Shown here: positions 44,799-60,212 of the stretch, piece by piece
Position numbering within the stretch: position 1 is the stretch's first letter
Layout: each line of letters begins with the position of its first letter
Origin: Gigantopelta aegis
Lineage: Eukaryota > Mollusca > Gastropoda > Neomphalida > Peltospiridae
DNA: 64,000 nt
Assembly (NCBI RefSeq): GCF_016097555.1
Contig: NW_024532771.1
Location: forward strand, 1 to 64,000
Direction of reading: 5' to 3'
Position numbers and translations under genes: made by a program
The notes under the pieces: generated by a model
What the model was told of the DNA's origin: nothing
Database searches by the model: none
The model's input: only the letters and a program-made list of their open reading frames with translations

Positions 44799-47366
44799 AT
44801 GAACTTAAATCTAGGAGCAGCTAGAGGACAGGCTCCTGGAACTGGTATAAGTTAGTTGTCATGGTAATGGATTATGTTATTTGTATATCCATTAGGTTTA
44901 GCAACAGGCCAAACTGGTTTTGGTCTTGGTAGAGTTAGTCAGACAAGTTTTAATCTTGGTGGAGGTGGTCTAGGTGCTGGAGGTCTTGGGGGACTAAAAT
45001 CTGGACTAGGAGGTGTGGTTTATAAGTAGAATAAGTATGAAGTGTCAATGGCTTTATGGACATGTGTCCATTTTTTCATAGTTTGAGTGTCCATTGGTTT
45101 TATGTATCCATTTGCTATAATCCACATGGCTTTGTGACATCATGATATCATAATATGTCACTCATTGATATGACAGTAGATCTCAGTAAAAGAGATTTGC
45201 TCCAAATAACTTCAAGGAATGCTTTTCAATAGAAAAAAGATTTTTACTCGGAACGTTGTTGTATCTTTATTTACTATGTTTTATTAATAATGTGGCTCAT
45301 GACATCATAGTTTTTGAGTAATCTGATTGGTTAGCCTAAACATAGGTTTATTTGCTAAGGAATTGGACTAAAGTCACCAGACATCCTTTCATTAAACAAC
45401 TGAGTATCTGGACATAACATTAACAGATTACAACAACAATGTTAGTAGATATCTTTTTAAGACCTAGTTTTGTATTAATAATATGACCATTTGCTGTAAA
45501 TCTAGCAGCATGAGAATATGTTGGTATCCTCTAGTGAAGATTGATGAGATGAATTCTCCATTATTTGGCAGCTGGTTATTGTTGTTGTTAAAAGTTTTAT
45601 AATATAATTTATAGTTGATCACGTCATTTGTATTCTGTATTAAGTGATTGACTAGTCAAATTTTGTTCATAACATTCTCAAAAACATATATTAAAGTTTA
45701 CATTAAGCAATTAAAATTTATGTTCAATTTCTAATTATTATCGTCATGTTTTAGTAAGAAATAATTTCTTTCCAAAATTGGAAGGAAACGTTTACTGTTA
45801 CAATTTCTTCTAATAGTGGGAAGAAACTATTTCTTGCTGTAACTATTCCAATTTCATCACAAATAATGTCAAAATGTAACAAATAACATGACATCATTTG
45901 CTCAACTTTTATTTATATTTGACACATTTGCTAAATTATAAATTTCTTAATGATATTTTAAAGAAGATCTACACTGTTTAGACATTCACATTCTTTCTAC
46001 ACTGTTTAGTGACATTAACAATTCAATTCTTTCTACACTGTTTAGTGACATTAACATTCAATTCTTTGCAAACAATGTTGATTTTGTGACTTTATTGTTT
46101 TTATATTTTTTTTATTTCACAACTATTTCATTATTAGTCTTGTAGATGTATTCATTTGTGTATTAAAATATAGCTGTCAAATAATCTTTCCTTTTGCAGC
46201 TGGTGGACTAAATCAGACTCAGACCAGTACTGCATTAAAAAATGGCGGGACTTGGAACTCAAACAAGTAGCACAGGTTTGGGCCTTGGACAGACATCAGG
46301 ACTGAGCATAGGAGGTATGGACAAGCTAGACCAACTAGTTTGGGACTTGGGATGGGAGGCAAAGGGCCAGGTATGGGCCTTTGATGTAGTAATAGTGAAT
46401 GTAATTTTTATTGTTTAGGACTTGGTCAACCTGGTGGTTTGGGAGGAGGCTTCAGTGGAACTGGTATGGGAATCGGGACAGGATTAGGAACTGGTCTAGG
46501 AGGTACTAGCCTTGGAACTGGTCTCGGCACCACTGCTCTTGGAACTGGTCTTGGAACAGGCCTTGGTACCACTGGTCTTGGAACAGGCCTTGGTACCACT
46601 GGTCTTGGAACAGGCCTTGGTACCACTGGTCTTGGAACAGGCCTTGGTACCACTGGTCTGGGAACTGGCCTTGGTACCACCGGTCTAGGAACTGGTCTTG
46701 GTATGACTGGTCTAGGGAGAGGAACTGGTCTTGGTACAACTGGTCTTGGAACTAATCTTGGTACTGGACTAGGAACTGGTCTTGGTACTGGACTAGGTGC
46801 AACAAAGATTGGAGGGGGTGGACCCCTTGGAGGGCTGAGTCTCGCAGGAGCACAAAAAGGGTAAAATTATACATATACATGAACAAATACCAACTGTGTT
46901 TCTTTTTTAAAGGTTCTACTCAAGGTATATTCTCTCAGTCTACCGGGCTGACTCAGTCATCTAATCAACAGCTTATTATCAATGCTCAACTGATGTTAAA
47001 TGCAATTACAATGCCTGCATTGTTTGGTGATGAACGTGATGTCATCATTAAAAAGTTCAACCAGTTAGGTGCATATTGTGGTAATGGGCTTGGTCTCACA
47101 AGTTATGGCGGACAAGCCCAGCTGGTCCAGTTCACTTCTGATAAACCCATTTGCTAGATTTAAAGTAAGAGATGTAATTTTCTAAGAGTAACTAGCAGCT
47201 CTCTGTAATACGGTTTCTTCATTGACGTTTTATTTTTTTGATTAATAATTAAAATATTTGAAAAGTGATACATTTTCATTGTAGTAGATGTGGTCATGCG
47301 ATCATGTGATCACATGATCATGTGATCATGTTTATATAGTCAAAAACAAGTTGGGGTCCATAATTG

Positions 47367-47416
<50 letters not shown>

Positions 47417-47663
47417 ATCTTATACATGTTATGTATGTGGTTGCTAACTGAATGGGTTAAGCATTATAACATGAATTATATCCCAAAACTGTGGAATATT
47501 GAAAGTGTTGCGTTGCTTGACTAGGCCAATCAACCATATGAAACATTATAGCTTACTACCTAACAAAATCAAAGCCTCTTTCTGTGCTAGTGTTTACACA
47601 TGTTATTCAGGTGCTCGTGACTCTCTCTTCCTTACCTCAAAGCCTCTTCTGTCTAGTGAGTAA

Positions 47664-47700
<37 letters not shown>

Positions 47701-48431
47701 TAGACAATTTGCTACAGTAAGTTACCTAGTGCTAGGAATGAAGATGGATTAGTAGCTCTACAATTTAAAAAACCAGACACTGAACTCCTTCAACTAAAGA
47801 TGTCTTGACTAAAACACTTCAAGATGTTGTTGCTAATTCCTCTGTACAAGTTGTTATTATAGTATCAGACCTCTACCAGACTCACAGTAAGTATTTTAAC
47901 TATATTATATTAATACTGTAATATCTGTTTTAATTTTCCAAGGGGCAAAATTGTAAATTTATATTTTGGTTCAAATTTAAATTTTATATTTTTAAATTGC
48001 TATAAAACTAAAGTATTTAAAAAATCTAAGAATCTAAATATTTAAATGTTGCATCAATTTTATTGCCATATTTGGACATGTGATAAAAGTAACTGACCAC
48101 ACCTTCTATTAAAACTGTTATCTGTTACAGCTGTAGACTAGGAAAGTTTCATTGTGAAAAATAGTTTAAACCTTGGATGATGTACTAAAAATAAACACGT
48201 TAGACATTGAAATATTAGCAATAAGAATATTTACGGTATTTATGGTATGTTATTGTGTTTGAAATTTTTTTAATGTATTTAATTTTTTACATGAAACTTT
48301 GTAATGTGAAAGTTTCTTGATAGACAATTTTTTAATATTCATTATTAACATGGTACCTGTAGCAGACTAGTAGATTATATGATATGATATATATATATTG
48401 GTATCAGTTTCAATTTCAATTCAGTTTTTCA

Positions 48432-48483
<52 letters not shown>

Positions 48484-48710
48484 CACACATGCACAACAAA
48501 TATGGTCCTATTCAATTTTGACCACCAACTTACACACTCCACATGCTAGGCAGTAAAGATTAAATAACTAATTTTATTATTATTAATTTATATTTTTAAA
48601 TTATTTAATTTATTGAATTTTTATTGAGTAACACATACACATTAATTTTAATAAATCAACAACTTGTTTATAAATTAAATCACAAATAATAATAATAATA
48701 ATAATAATAA

Positions 48711-48757
<47 letters not shown>

Positions 48758-51700
48758 GAATATAATAATGTGATATAGACTATATTATATCTCTTCTTTA
48801 GTTCAGAGGTGACCCTTTATATCTTAGAACAATCAACATTAGGAAGCATGAGAAGAGTATTTCTACTATACTTTTGTTCACTACAGAATACGAGAAGGTA
48901 TTACATGTAACTATATTTAGAATTATACGAGAAAGGTATATACATGTAATTATATATATGTAATTATATAATCTTAATTCTCTCTGAGATAATGTGCATG
49001 TAGGTTGTTGAGAGAAGTATTTAAAGAGGGTTAAATTTGACTATTTTTGGCGAATATTTGTAAATTTATAACTTGTTAAGTTTATTTTGTATTGTTAATA
49101 CAACATTTTACCCAAACCTTGATTTTTATAGAAATTTGTCCAATTTCTCCTTCCAAATTGACCACTTAATAACAATACTTACAAGATACAGCCATTATCC
49201 ATTTAATTAATCTATTAATCCATTTAATTAGTCTATTAATCCATTTAATTAGTCTATTAAATCCATTTAATTAGTCTATTAATCCATTTAATTAGTCCAT
49301 TATCCATTTATTCAATCCATTAATCCATTTACTGAATATAGTGGATTAATTAATGTGAGGATGTATTTGGTAAATTGCTTCAAAAGAAATCTTTACTCTC
49401 CAGCTGTTTAAATTTTACCATTTTTTCTTAAATTTAACAAAAAATTTTGTAAATATTAATTTTGAAATGTTTAATTAATGGTTTGTAAAAATAGGCAAAT
49501 TCACTAAGTTAAAACCCTGGAAAAAATTTCCTACTTTATGTTATTCATCTATTTGTTGATTAATGTATTTCTCTCTATTTGTTATCCATTTATTTGCATG
49601 ATTAATGTATTCTTTTATTAATGTATTCTCTCTATTTGTTATTCATCTATTTGTTGATTAATGTATTCTTTATTAATGTATTCTCTCTATTTGTTATTCA
49701 TCTATTTGTTGATTAATGTATTCTCTCTATTTGTTATTCATCTATTTGTTGATTAATGTATTCTTTATTAATGTATTCTCTCTATTTGTTATTCATCTAT
49801 TTGTTGATTAATGTATTCTCTCTATTTGTTATTCATCTATTTGTTGATTAATGTATTCTCTCTATTTCCATTTTGCAGTCCCAACTGGAGAGCATAGGCG
49901 TGGTCAATGTTTATCCTAAAACTGGTTTTAGCGATGAAGAATTAAAAATGTATCTAGCCACACCTCCAGCTGGTAAGTCATTTGTACATGCTGTGTTTTG
50001 TGGTAGACATTTTGTTTATTATTGTCTGTTGGTGGGATCGTTTGACATGTACATGTACTGCAAATCGTATGACAATTACATGTTTCGTAGATCATGTGAC
50101 ATTTACGCATGTGTACCATAGATCATGTGACAATTACATGTATCGTAGATCATGTAACATTTACACACGTGTATCATAGATCACGTGACAATTATGTATT
50201 GTAGATCATGTGACATTTACACATGTACCATAGATCATGTGACAGTCACATGTACAATGGATTGGTTGATTCCATTGTTGTTGTCTTGCTCACAAAATAG
50301 CCAGGTATATTTAATTTATGAACTATTTGTTATGCTTTGTTTTTTGTTATTTATCAATTTTTGGAAATTCACTCAATTTTTTGTAGCCGTCCTTTCAACC
50401 AATTCATACGTCTTCAAATATTAACTTGTCAAGCGTCACATTGTTGTTAGCTATGACTTCTTGTATGCAAAAACCTCAATTCAAATAAAATTTAGTCTAT
50501 ATCCTCATACCCACAAATCTCCTGGGACTGGGAATGAGACTAATTACAGTTTTGTTTCATAACATCTTTTTAAAAAAGCTGGCCAGGGATGAGACTAAAT
50601 GTTTAGTTTAGTTTTAGAAGGGTTAAAATTTTTTGCAATGAATTCTCGTGTGTGCATAATACAAATGACTGTTATAATGGGATTAGTGAAGTACATATGT
50701 CATTTGTCTTGATTCAGCTTTGTTAATGTAAGACATTATTCTACCATCATTATAATATCTGTTATTGTATTTCATAATATAGTTATTGCTATGTCTTGTT
50801 GAGGGAGGGGGGAATGGTAAGGAATAACAGATAAAGTCATGTTTAATCTGTTTATTGCATTAAAAACTCCTCTCTCTTGTTGATATTAGAGGCTTTGCTT
50901 ATAATAACATGGACTTGTAGTGGACACTTGGAGGGAATGAATAAAAAAAACAGATAAAGTCTTGTTTGATCTGTTCATTGTGTAAAAAACTCCTCTTTCT
51001 TGTTGATATTAGAAGCTTTGGTTATAATAATATGTATTAGTATGGGACTAGAACAAGTGTCCTCAATATAGAGGTTGTATAATACACTAAAGTATTAGTA
51101 TGGGACTAGAACAAGTGTCCTCAATATAGAGGTTGTATAATACACTAAAGTATTAGTATGAGACTAGAACAAGTGTCCTCAATATAGAGGTTATATAATA
51201 CACTAAAGTATTAGTATGGGACTAGAACAAGTGTCCTCAATAGAGGTTGTATAATATGCTAAAGTATTAGTATGGGACTAGAACAAGTGTCCTTGATATA
51301 GAGGTTGTATAATACACTAAAGTATTAGTATGGGACTAGAACAAGTGTCCTTGATATAGAAAGTGTCTTTAATGTAGAATGTTCTATTTTCATAAATAAA
51401 ATGTTCTATATTAAGGAAAATGTCATTAGCGGTTTCATGATGCAGAGTGTAAAGAAGTCGCATTCATACTTCAATTATAGTCTACTATTCAGCACTAGTT
51501 CATTCTTGCCTCAAATTGGTATGTCCGGTCATTTGAGACAAAACCTTACATATGAAGGAACTTCTTGATCTAGTTAGAGGTGCCTCCCTATATGGGAACG
51601 CTAACTTGATACTTCTACACACAAAGGAACTAGCGATTAAGCACTAGTTTGTCAGAATTGTCTGGATTGTAATAGTGTGTGTACTTAAGGCTTCTAGGCT

Positions 51701-54700
51701 TCCTTTCCATATTGTCTCACCACCAGCTGATGTTGTCTCTATATCAACCTGGCCATGCCCAGGGAAGTTGGGACATGCATAGCAATTGTTAGATGTCTTG
51801 ATGGTATGTGCACAGGATGTAGGGAAGACATCCATTAGTGTAGTAATATAATTTATATGGTATAGTATGTGATATAGATAGTACAATAATATACATATAT
51901 TGAGCTGTTTATATTGAGTAATAGACTTGTATAGATATGATTTTTAAGTGCTTTTTGTGGTGCAGACAACCCACTCAACATGTCTTCTTATTTCCTGCAC
52001 TTTTATCAAAAAGTTAGACTGAGTAGGTGTCAGGTCAGAGACCTTACTCCAGAAGTCTACTAGTCTTGCTAGCATTTTTGTCTGTGAGAACAGTTAGTTA
52101 TATGGGTATCCTACCTCCAGGATATAGTTAATGGATGAATGGATGGACAGAGAGACAAGTAGATAGATAGATTAAGAGATATTTGAAATAGCTAGATCAA
52201 CAGAATGAGGACTGTAAGAATTATTGGTACTTACTGCATTGACCAGGGATAGCTACCACTTTACCACAGTAACCTTGGCCTAGACCACAATAATTTCAGA
52301 TTATCTGGGTTGTTATTTTGTGTGTTATAGTCTAGAGCCACTGTCATTAAGCTGAACATCAGTACAGTGACCTATGATACCCTCTAGACTAGTGAACATC
52401 AGTACTTACCACAGTGACCCAGGATAGGTACTATTAGTAAACTCTTGACTAGTAAACATTAGTGCTTATCACAATGACCTAAGATAGCTACCATTAGTAA
52501 ACTCTTGACTAGTGGACATTGGTAGTTATCACAATGACCTAAGATAGCTACCATTAGTAAACTCTTGACTAGTGGACATTGGTAGTTATCACAATGACCT
52601 AAGATAGCTACCATTAGTAAACTCTTGACTAGTGAACATTGGTAGTTATCACAATGACCTAAGATAGCTACATTAGTAAACTCTTGACTAGTGAACATTA
52701 GTTCTTATCACAATGACCTAAGATAGGTACCATTAGTAAACTCTTGACTAGTGAACATCAGTATTTACTACACTGACTTAGGATAGTTACCATTTGTAAA
52801 CTCTAGAGTCTTGACTAGTGGATATTAGTGCTTCACAAAGTGATTTAAGATAGCTATTATTAGTAAGCTATAAAGTACTAAATACTTTGAACTTATTATA
52901 ACCACTTATCAATCTACTTATAAAAAATCCATAATTTATATGAGTACACTGAAATTAACTCAATTAAGCAGCTGATTTTAAAAACACATTTTAATCAACT
53001 ACTTATCACCTTATATCAGTTAACACACAGTGGTCAACCTTAACTAAGCTATTCTCAGCTAGTGTTGACAGATGTACCAGTATCACTTCAATCTCCAGCA
53101 CTGGAGGTCTTAGATAAGCTTCCCTCACTCAGTCTTTAGTCTTCCATTGTGATAAACAGCAGCCTTACTGTGTCACCTCAACTACTCTGAGTTGTTTTAA
53201 GAGACTACAAAAGTGCTCTTGGTTTACACATCAGCCTTGTGTGGAGTACTTATTAGTTTTTATAATTTGCTATTTTTTGTTCAATTAGTTGACTAACCTA
53301 GGTTATGTTTTAAGTACTATAATTGCATTTAATAGTCTAGTGCTTACTAATGGTAGCTATCCTAGATCACAGTGGTAGATACTGATGTTTACTAGTCTAG
53401 AACTTTCTAATGGTATATATCCTAGGCCATTATGGTAAGTACTGATGTTTACTAGTCTATAACTTTCTAATGGTATATATCCTAGGCCATTATGGTAAGT
53501 ACTGATGTTTACTAGTCTATAACTTTCTAATGGTATATATCCTAGGCCATTATGGTAAGTACTGATGTTTACTAGTCTATAACTTTCTAATGGTATATAT
53601 CCTAGGCCATTATGGTAAGTACTGATGTTTACTAGTCTATAACTTTCTAATGGTATATATCCTAGGTTACTGTGATAAGTACTGATGTTCACTGGTCTAG
53701 AGCTTACTAATGGTAGCTATCCTAGGTCATTATGGTAAGTACTGATGTTTACTAGTCTAGAACTTTCTAATGGTATATATCCTAGGCCATTATGGTAAGT
53801 ACTGATGTTTACTAGTCTATAACTTTCTAATGGTATATATCCTAGGTTACTGTGATAAGTACTGATGTTCACTGGTCTAGAGCTTACTAATGGTAGCTAT
53901 CCTAGGTCATTATGGTAAGTACTGATGTTTACTAGTCTAGAACTTTCTAATGGTATATATCCTAGGCCATTATGGTAAGTACTGATGTTTACTAGTCTAT
54001 AGCTTTCTAATGGTATATATCCTAGGTTACTGTGATAAGTACTGATGTTCACTGGTCTAGAGCTTACTAATGGTAGCTATCCTAGGTCATTATGGTAATT
54101 ACTGATGTTTACTAGTCTAGAACTTTCTAATGACATGTATCCTAGGTTACTGTGGTAAGTACTGATGTTCACTAGTCTAGAGCTTACTAATGGTAGCTAT
54201 CCTAGGTCATTATGGTAATTACTGATGTTTACTAGTCTAGAACGTTCTAATGACATGTATCCTAGGTTACTGTGGCAAGTACTGATGTTCACTAATGCAG
54301 AGCGTACCATATCAATTCACTGCGGTTATTTGAGACAATCAAATTAACTTAGTAACAGACAGGGATGTACTCCAATGTTTGATGTTGTAATAGAAATATA
54401 ATATAAAGAGGATATTTAATAAATGTCTAGCAGGATATATTGTGGACAACAGTATCCAATTTCCCATCAAATGTTTAACAACTAATAATTAATAATGATT
54501 AGGTTATGACAATATATAATACTGACATTGTCTAGTAAAACTGCTAGCAGATACTGTAACCATAGTAACATACCTTAATCTGATTTTTTATTGCATGTGT
54601 CTTTACCACAGAGTTTTTAAGTGTAAGTGTCCATCTTTTTATAAATGTACATGTACATGTTTGTAGGGAAATGATTGGGTGAGGTTGGTTGTTATGTACA

Positions 54701-57700
54701 TTAATTGTCATGGTAACAGTTGTATGCATTGGTTACATAATAATTTGTAATTTAAATGGATCATTTCATTATGTTACTGTTTATACAAGTTGTTATGAAA
54801 AGTACACCTCAAGTTATTAGTGATTTTAATTAGCTTGGTTTAAATTGGCTTCATATAGTTCCTCCAAGTACTAGCATTATAATACTTGTGTCACTGTAGG
54901 TTTGAGCTGTTAGTATTTGCTCTATATCATTAATAATAGTTGCTGTACTTGAAGTATCTATATTACAGTAGCAGCTGTTAGTTTTGGTAGTTGCTACCAT
55001 ATATCTGAAGTGTGTATGTTATTATAGCAGCTGTTAGTATTTGTGTTGTGATACCAGAATTACTACATGCACTTGAAGTTCCTATAGTACTCTGTACTGT
55101 AGCAGCTGTATTACATGCTATACTTCTTGCAGCTGCATGACAATATCTTGACTAATCCTAGCAAAATTAATGTAGTCATTATTCATATGTTGACTTAAAT
55201 AATAAGATATGACGACAACTTTTTAGCATTTTTTTAATATAATTTATTAATTTTGTTATTTTCAAGATATTGTATGATAACATGCTCAAAACTATTTTTG
55301 CAAGCAGTTCACTTTTGAAACTATTTTGCATCACTTTAGAGTAAGGTATTAGTATGGCAAGTCATAGTATGATGAGAACCATTCTATAGTGGATACTATG
55401 GGAACTTGAAGCTGTTATATCAATATGAATTGTCCTCAATATAGAAGAATACTTACTAGTCTGCGACCGCAACCAATGTCCTCAATATAGAGGTTGTATA
55501 ATACACTAAAGTATTAGTATGGGACTAGAACAAGTGTCCTCAATATAGAGGTTGATAATACACTAAAGTATTAGTACGGGACTAGAACAAGTGTCCTCAA
55601 TATAGAGGTTGTATAATACACTAAAGTATTAGTATGGGACTAGAACAAGTGTCCTCAATATAGAGGTTGTATAATACACTAAAGTATTAGTATGGGACTA
55701 GAACAAGTGTCCTCAATATAGAGGTTGTATAATACACTAAAGTATTAGTATGGGACTAGAACAAGTGTCCTCAATATAGAGGTTGTATAATACACTAAAG
55801 TATTAGTATGGAACTAGAACAAGTGTCCTCAATATAGAGGTTGTATAATACACTAAAGTATTAGTACGGGACTAGAACAAGTGTCCTCAATATAGAGGTT
55901 GTATAATACACTAAAGTATTAGTATTGGACTAGAACAAGTGTCCTCAATATAGAGGTTGTATAATACGCTAAAGTATTAGTATGGGACTAGAACAAGTGT
56001 CCTCAATATAGAGGTTGTATAATACACTAAAGTATTAGTATGGGACTAGAACAAGTATCCTCCTCAATATAGAGGTTGTATAATACACTAAAGTATTAGT
56101 ATGGGACTAGAACAAGTGTCCTCAATATAGAGGTTGTATAATACACTAAAGTATTAGTATGGGACTAGAACAAGTGTCCTCAATATAGAGGTTGTATAAT
56201 ACACTAAAGTATTAGTATGGGACTAGAACAAGTGTCCTCAATATAGAGGTTGTATAATACACTAAAGTATTAGTATGGGACTAGAAACAAGTGTCCTCAA
56301 TATAGAGGTTGTATAATACACTAAAGTGGATTAGAACAAGTGCCTTATAGACTGGTGGTCTTAATTTAATTCTGAGAGTCTTTTATAAGTGGTTCTTTAT
56401 GTTCTCTCATGGGATCACATTTAGAAAATAATAAATGTATTAACTAATATTAATAATTTGACCAAAATTATGTACCAATTATACGATAGCTTTGACAGCT
56501 GGAGCTTTAAAGGACATGTGTTAAATACATACAAAAGTAGAGTCCCTCAGTGACACATGTAAACAGGATTTATTTGGATTATATCATTTATCATTATATA
56601 AATTACTGGTTGGTTAACCCCATGCCCGGGACACCTGTGTATGTTAGTTTATGACACTTGTGTGTTTATCCTAATACACAAGTTCTTATTTTAACTCTTT
56701 GTGAAGTGTTTGTTGTAAAGCATGGTCCTTATTTTTAACTCTTTGTGAAGTGTTTGTTGTAAAGCATGGTCCTTATTTTTAACTCTTTGTGAAATGTTCA
56801 TTCTAAAATGTGGTCCTCATTTTAACTATTTGTGAATCATATCACATGAACAGATTATTTTTTAATTTAGAAATCTGTTGTCATATCAACAACTGACACT
56901 AAATTCAAGTAAACATTCAAAATGAGGATGTTCTTAGTATTTAGAGGTTATGCTATGTAGAGGTGTTCTGATTGTATAATACACTAAAGTATTAGTATGG
57001 GACTAGAACAAGTGTCCTTGATATAGAGGTTGTATAATACACTAAAGTATTAGTACGGGACTAGAACAAGTGTCCTCAATACAGAGGTTGTATAATACAC
57101 TAAAGTATTAGTATGGGACTAGAACAAGTGTCCTCGATATAGAGGGTATAATACACTAAAGTATTAGTACGGGGCTAGAACAAGTGTCCTCAATATAGAG
57201 GTTGTATAATACACTAAAGTATTAGTATGGGACTAGAACAAGTGTCCTCAATACAGAGGTTGTATAATACACTAAAGTATTAGTATGGGACTAGAACAAG
57301 TGTCCTCGATATAGAGGTTGTATAATACACTAAAGTATTAGTACGGGGCTAGAAAAGTGTCCTCAATATAGAGGTTGTATAATACACTAAAGTATTAGTA
57401 TGGACTAGAATAAGTGTCTCTTAACACAGAGTGCCCTTTATGAGATGTTCTTCTAATGTGTTAAAAAACACACACAAATATTCATTTTTAGCACTGCGGT
57501 TACATGTGACTAGAGCCATTATCCTGAACACCAAATATGTCCATAGTTCATAATCTCCATAATGAGAAGTATTATAAAATGGTTGTACTAATAATGAAAC
57601 TCTTTGTTCAGTTAAATATATAAATGTTTGACTATTTGAGGGTTTGTCATCTCCTTCTGTTCTATTAGTTTTAATTATGTAGTCAGTAACATTGTAATTA

Positions 57701-60179
57701 CAAGTTTGTAAACAATGATATATTCTTCATTGGGTGTGGGGGCATGACACCTGGATGTACCCTATAGGAGGTTTGTTGGCAGGACAATGAAAATTGTGTT
57801 AATTCAGTTTGGTATCATAATGTTTTGGGTGTAAAAGATCATAGGATTGTCATAGGAATTTAATAAATGTAGTACTTTTGTTAAAATGTTATTATTCTAG
57901 TGGTTTTATTAATGTTATACAATAAAAAAAGTACATGTTATTACATGTAGTTACATGTACATGTTTCAGTGAAACCTCTTTACTTTTTCTATTATGTTTG
58001 TTCTCTTACAAATGTCACATAATTAATGGCCTTATTAAATAATTTTTTTCTACTGGTTATCATTTGTTTAGTGTACAAATCAGTAGATGAAAATAAGATA
58101 ATAAAATAGACAAATTATTAGAAGGAATTGATGAGATGAGAGATCCAACCAAAGTGAGACCAAGTTACTATTGTAGACATTTTTGATAGATAGCAATTGA
58201 GAGGTAGATAATTTGTAGATGGTAAATTAATTATTCTAAAACAGATTTAATATTGTTTGTATTTACTAATTAGTGATAAATTTGATGGTGTCATTATAAT
58301 TGAAGTAAATAAACACTCCACATTAGCATATTGAAGTACTGGGTTGTTTCTATAGCAACCTAAGTTAGTCTCTGAAGAATGGGAAATTTAAACATGACAA
58401 CCTACTTGTATGGTTTCAAATATGAGCTACTTTGAATACTCTAGAGGTAGCTGGATGGCTACTTTTTCCACATACCTCCTTTCTCTGTGTGCTAATTTAC
58501 CATTTATTATCTTTATATCTCTTGTTCATCCATTTTTTGCTCTCAAAATAATTTGACACTTTTGTCATGTGTATTCAAATGTAGAGATATCCTCAATATA
58601 GTATCCTAAATGATGTGAACATTTTAATGATTCTATGATAGACATAGTACTTCTGACATAAGTGTATTTTGCTTTGACTGTCTATCGGTCTAACTCCAAT
58701 AATTGAGGTTATAATTGTTGGTTTTTAATAATTAGTTATATAAGTCTTAGTAGTGGGAATTTAAAACAACCACAAATGTTGTATACATAATGTAAATGAT
58801 CTTGCTTCTTTGATCCTTTTCTTGGTGAAGATCCTCCCTGTTTGAGGTTATACTCTTAATTATCTTCTCTCGTAGTTCTGGATTGCTTCATTAGAGCATA
58901 CCACATGATCACATGACACAATGTCATATTGACACTATTTTTTCGTCTCTTTCTTAATTTGGTGGATGATTTCACATGCTAAGTATATTAATACTGGTCT
59001 ACAGGATATCAGGTATTAGGGTAGTGTCAGCATTGTGACTTGCTACATAAGGTGTTGAACTCCTAGAAAACATCATCTCCCACTTTTAATGAGGATATAA
59101 ACAATGAAGTGATAACAAGAGCTTCATGTACAAAATGGATAGATGTACTACATCTGTATGATATTTGTATACATGTAGGTATTGTACAATGTACATGTAC
59201 ATATGTACTGATATAAATGATAATGATCTGTATTGTATGATCTTCAACATTACAATGTTACATTTAAAAATAACTTTTAACTAATGTCATACTTGTAACA
59301 GTGGTCTAGGATACCTACCATTAGTAAGACCAGTACTATCATATTTACTGATAGTTACTATTCAACTAGAACTCTACAACCAACCTTGGTTTTTGGCTAC
59401 AATGACATCATTACATAAATATACCACAGTGACCTTGTACTTACCACTGTGACCTAGGAAACACTAGCAAATTTACATTGTATGAGACCACAGTCAAAAC
59501 TGACACAGTGGTTATGTAATATTACCACTATCTTTTGTAGAAGAGGTCAGTACACCTTGATGCATTTCTTTATATGTTAAATAACATTTTATAACTTACA
59601 TAAACACATCAGGTGTCTATATCAGTTAAAATATAAAATATATAGGATATCCATAGAAATATATGAACATTTGTCATAGTTCTGATAATAACAGAAGTGT
59701 TTAAATTTTTGATAAATAAATTTATTCACATGATATAATTGCTATCTCATAGATCAAGGGAATTATAGTGATGAGACAAAGGTTAACCCCAATCATTGTG
59801 GTCAGAACTTTGATGTGGACACGTTTCATTAGTCTTCTACACAAAAAACGCTAAAATTACTTGTACATATTATTGAATATAGATTGTATACATGTACATG
59901 TACTGAGTATGGACATTAACTTGTATTATGTACATGTATGTAAATACATGGAATATGGTGATAATGTAATGCTATTACATGTATTAGTGATGATAGTATT
60001 GTACTTAGAAGAGTGTTTGTTATCATGTGTACATATCTCTTGATGTCTCTCTCTCACAAGTCGTGGGTTTCAGGTCACCTCCTTTATGACCAGCTGTTAC
60101 ATTAGAGCCCAGTATAGTGCCTGTAATTCAGCAGCTGACTTGTTTTGGTTTGGGCATGTTTTTAGTATATATATGTACA

Positions 60180-60212
<33 letters not shown>

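Noticed and set aside
46426-46739. Minus-strand Pro-Arg-Val and Asp-Gln-rich frames opposite NUP54 exon 4
   Set aside because: They are shadows of the 27-bp coding repeat on the plus strand, which is supported by exon phase and homology.
53357-53692. Minus-strand repeated [20 protein letters not shown] frame, which could be mistaken for a repeat protein
   Set aside because: A 60-bp unit is a multiple of three, so an open frame repeats automatically. It lies in a NUP54 intron.
51036-57425. CRISPR array
   Set aside because: Units are contiguous without unique spacers, the context is an intron of an animal gene, and there are no cas genes.
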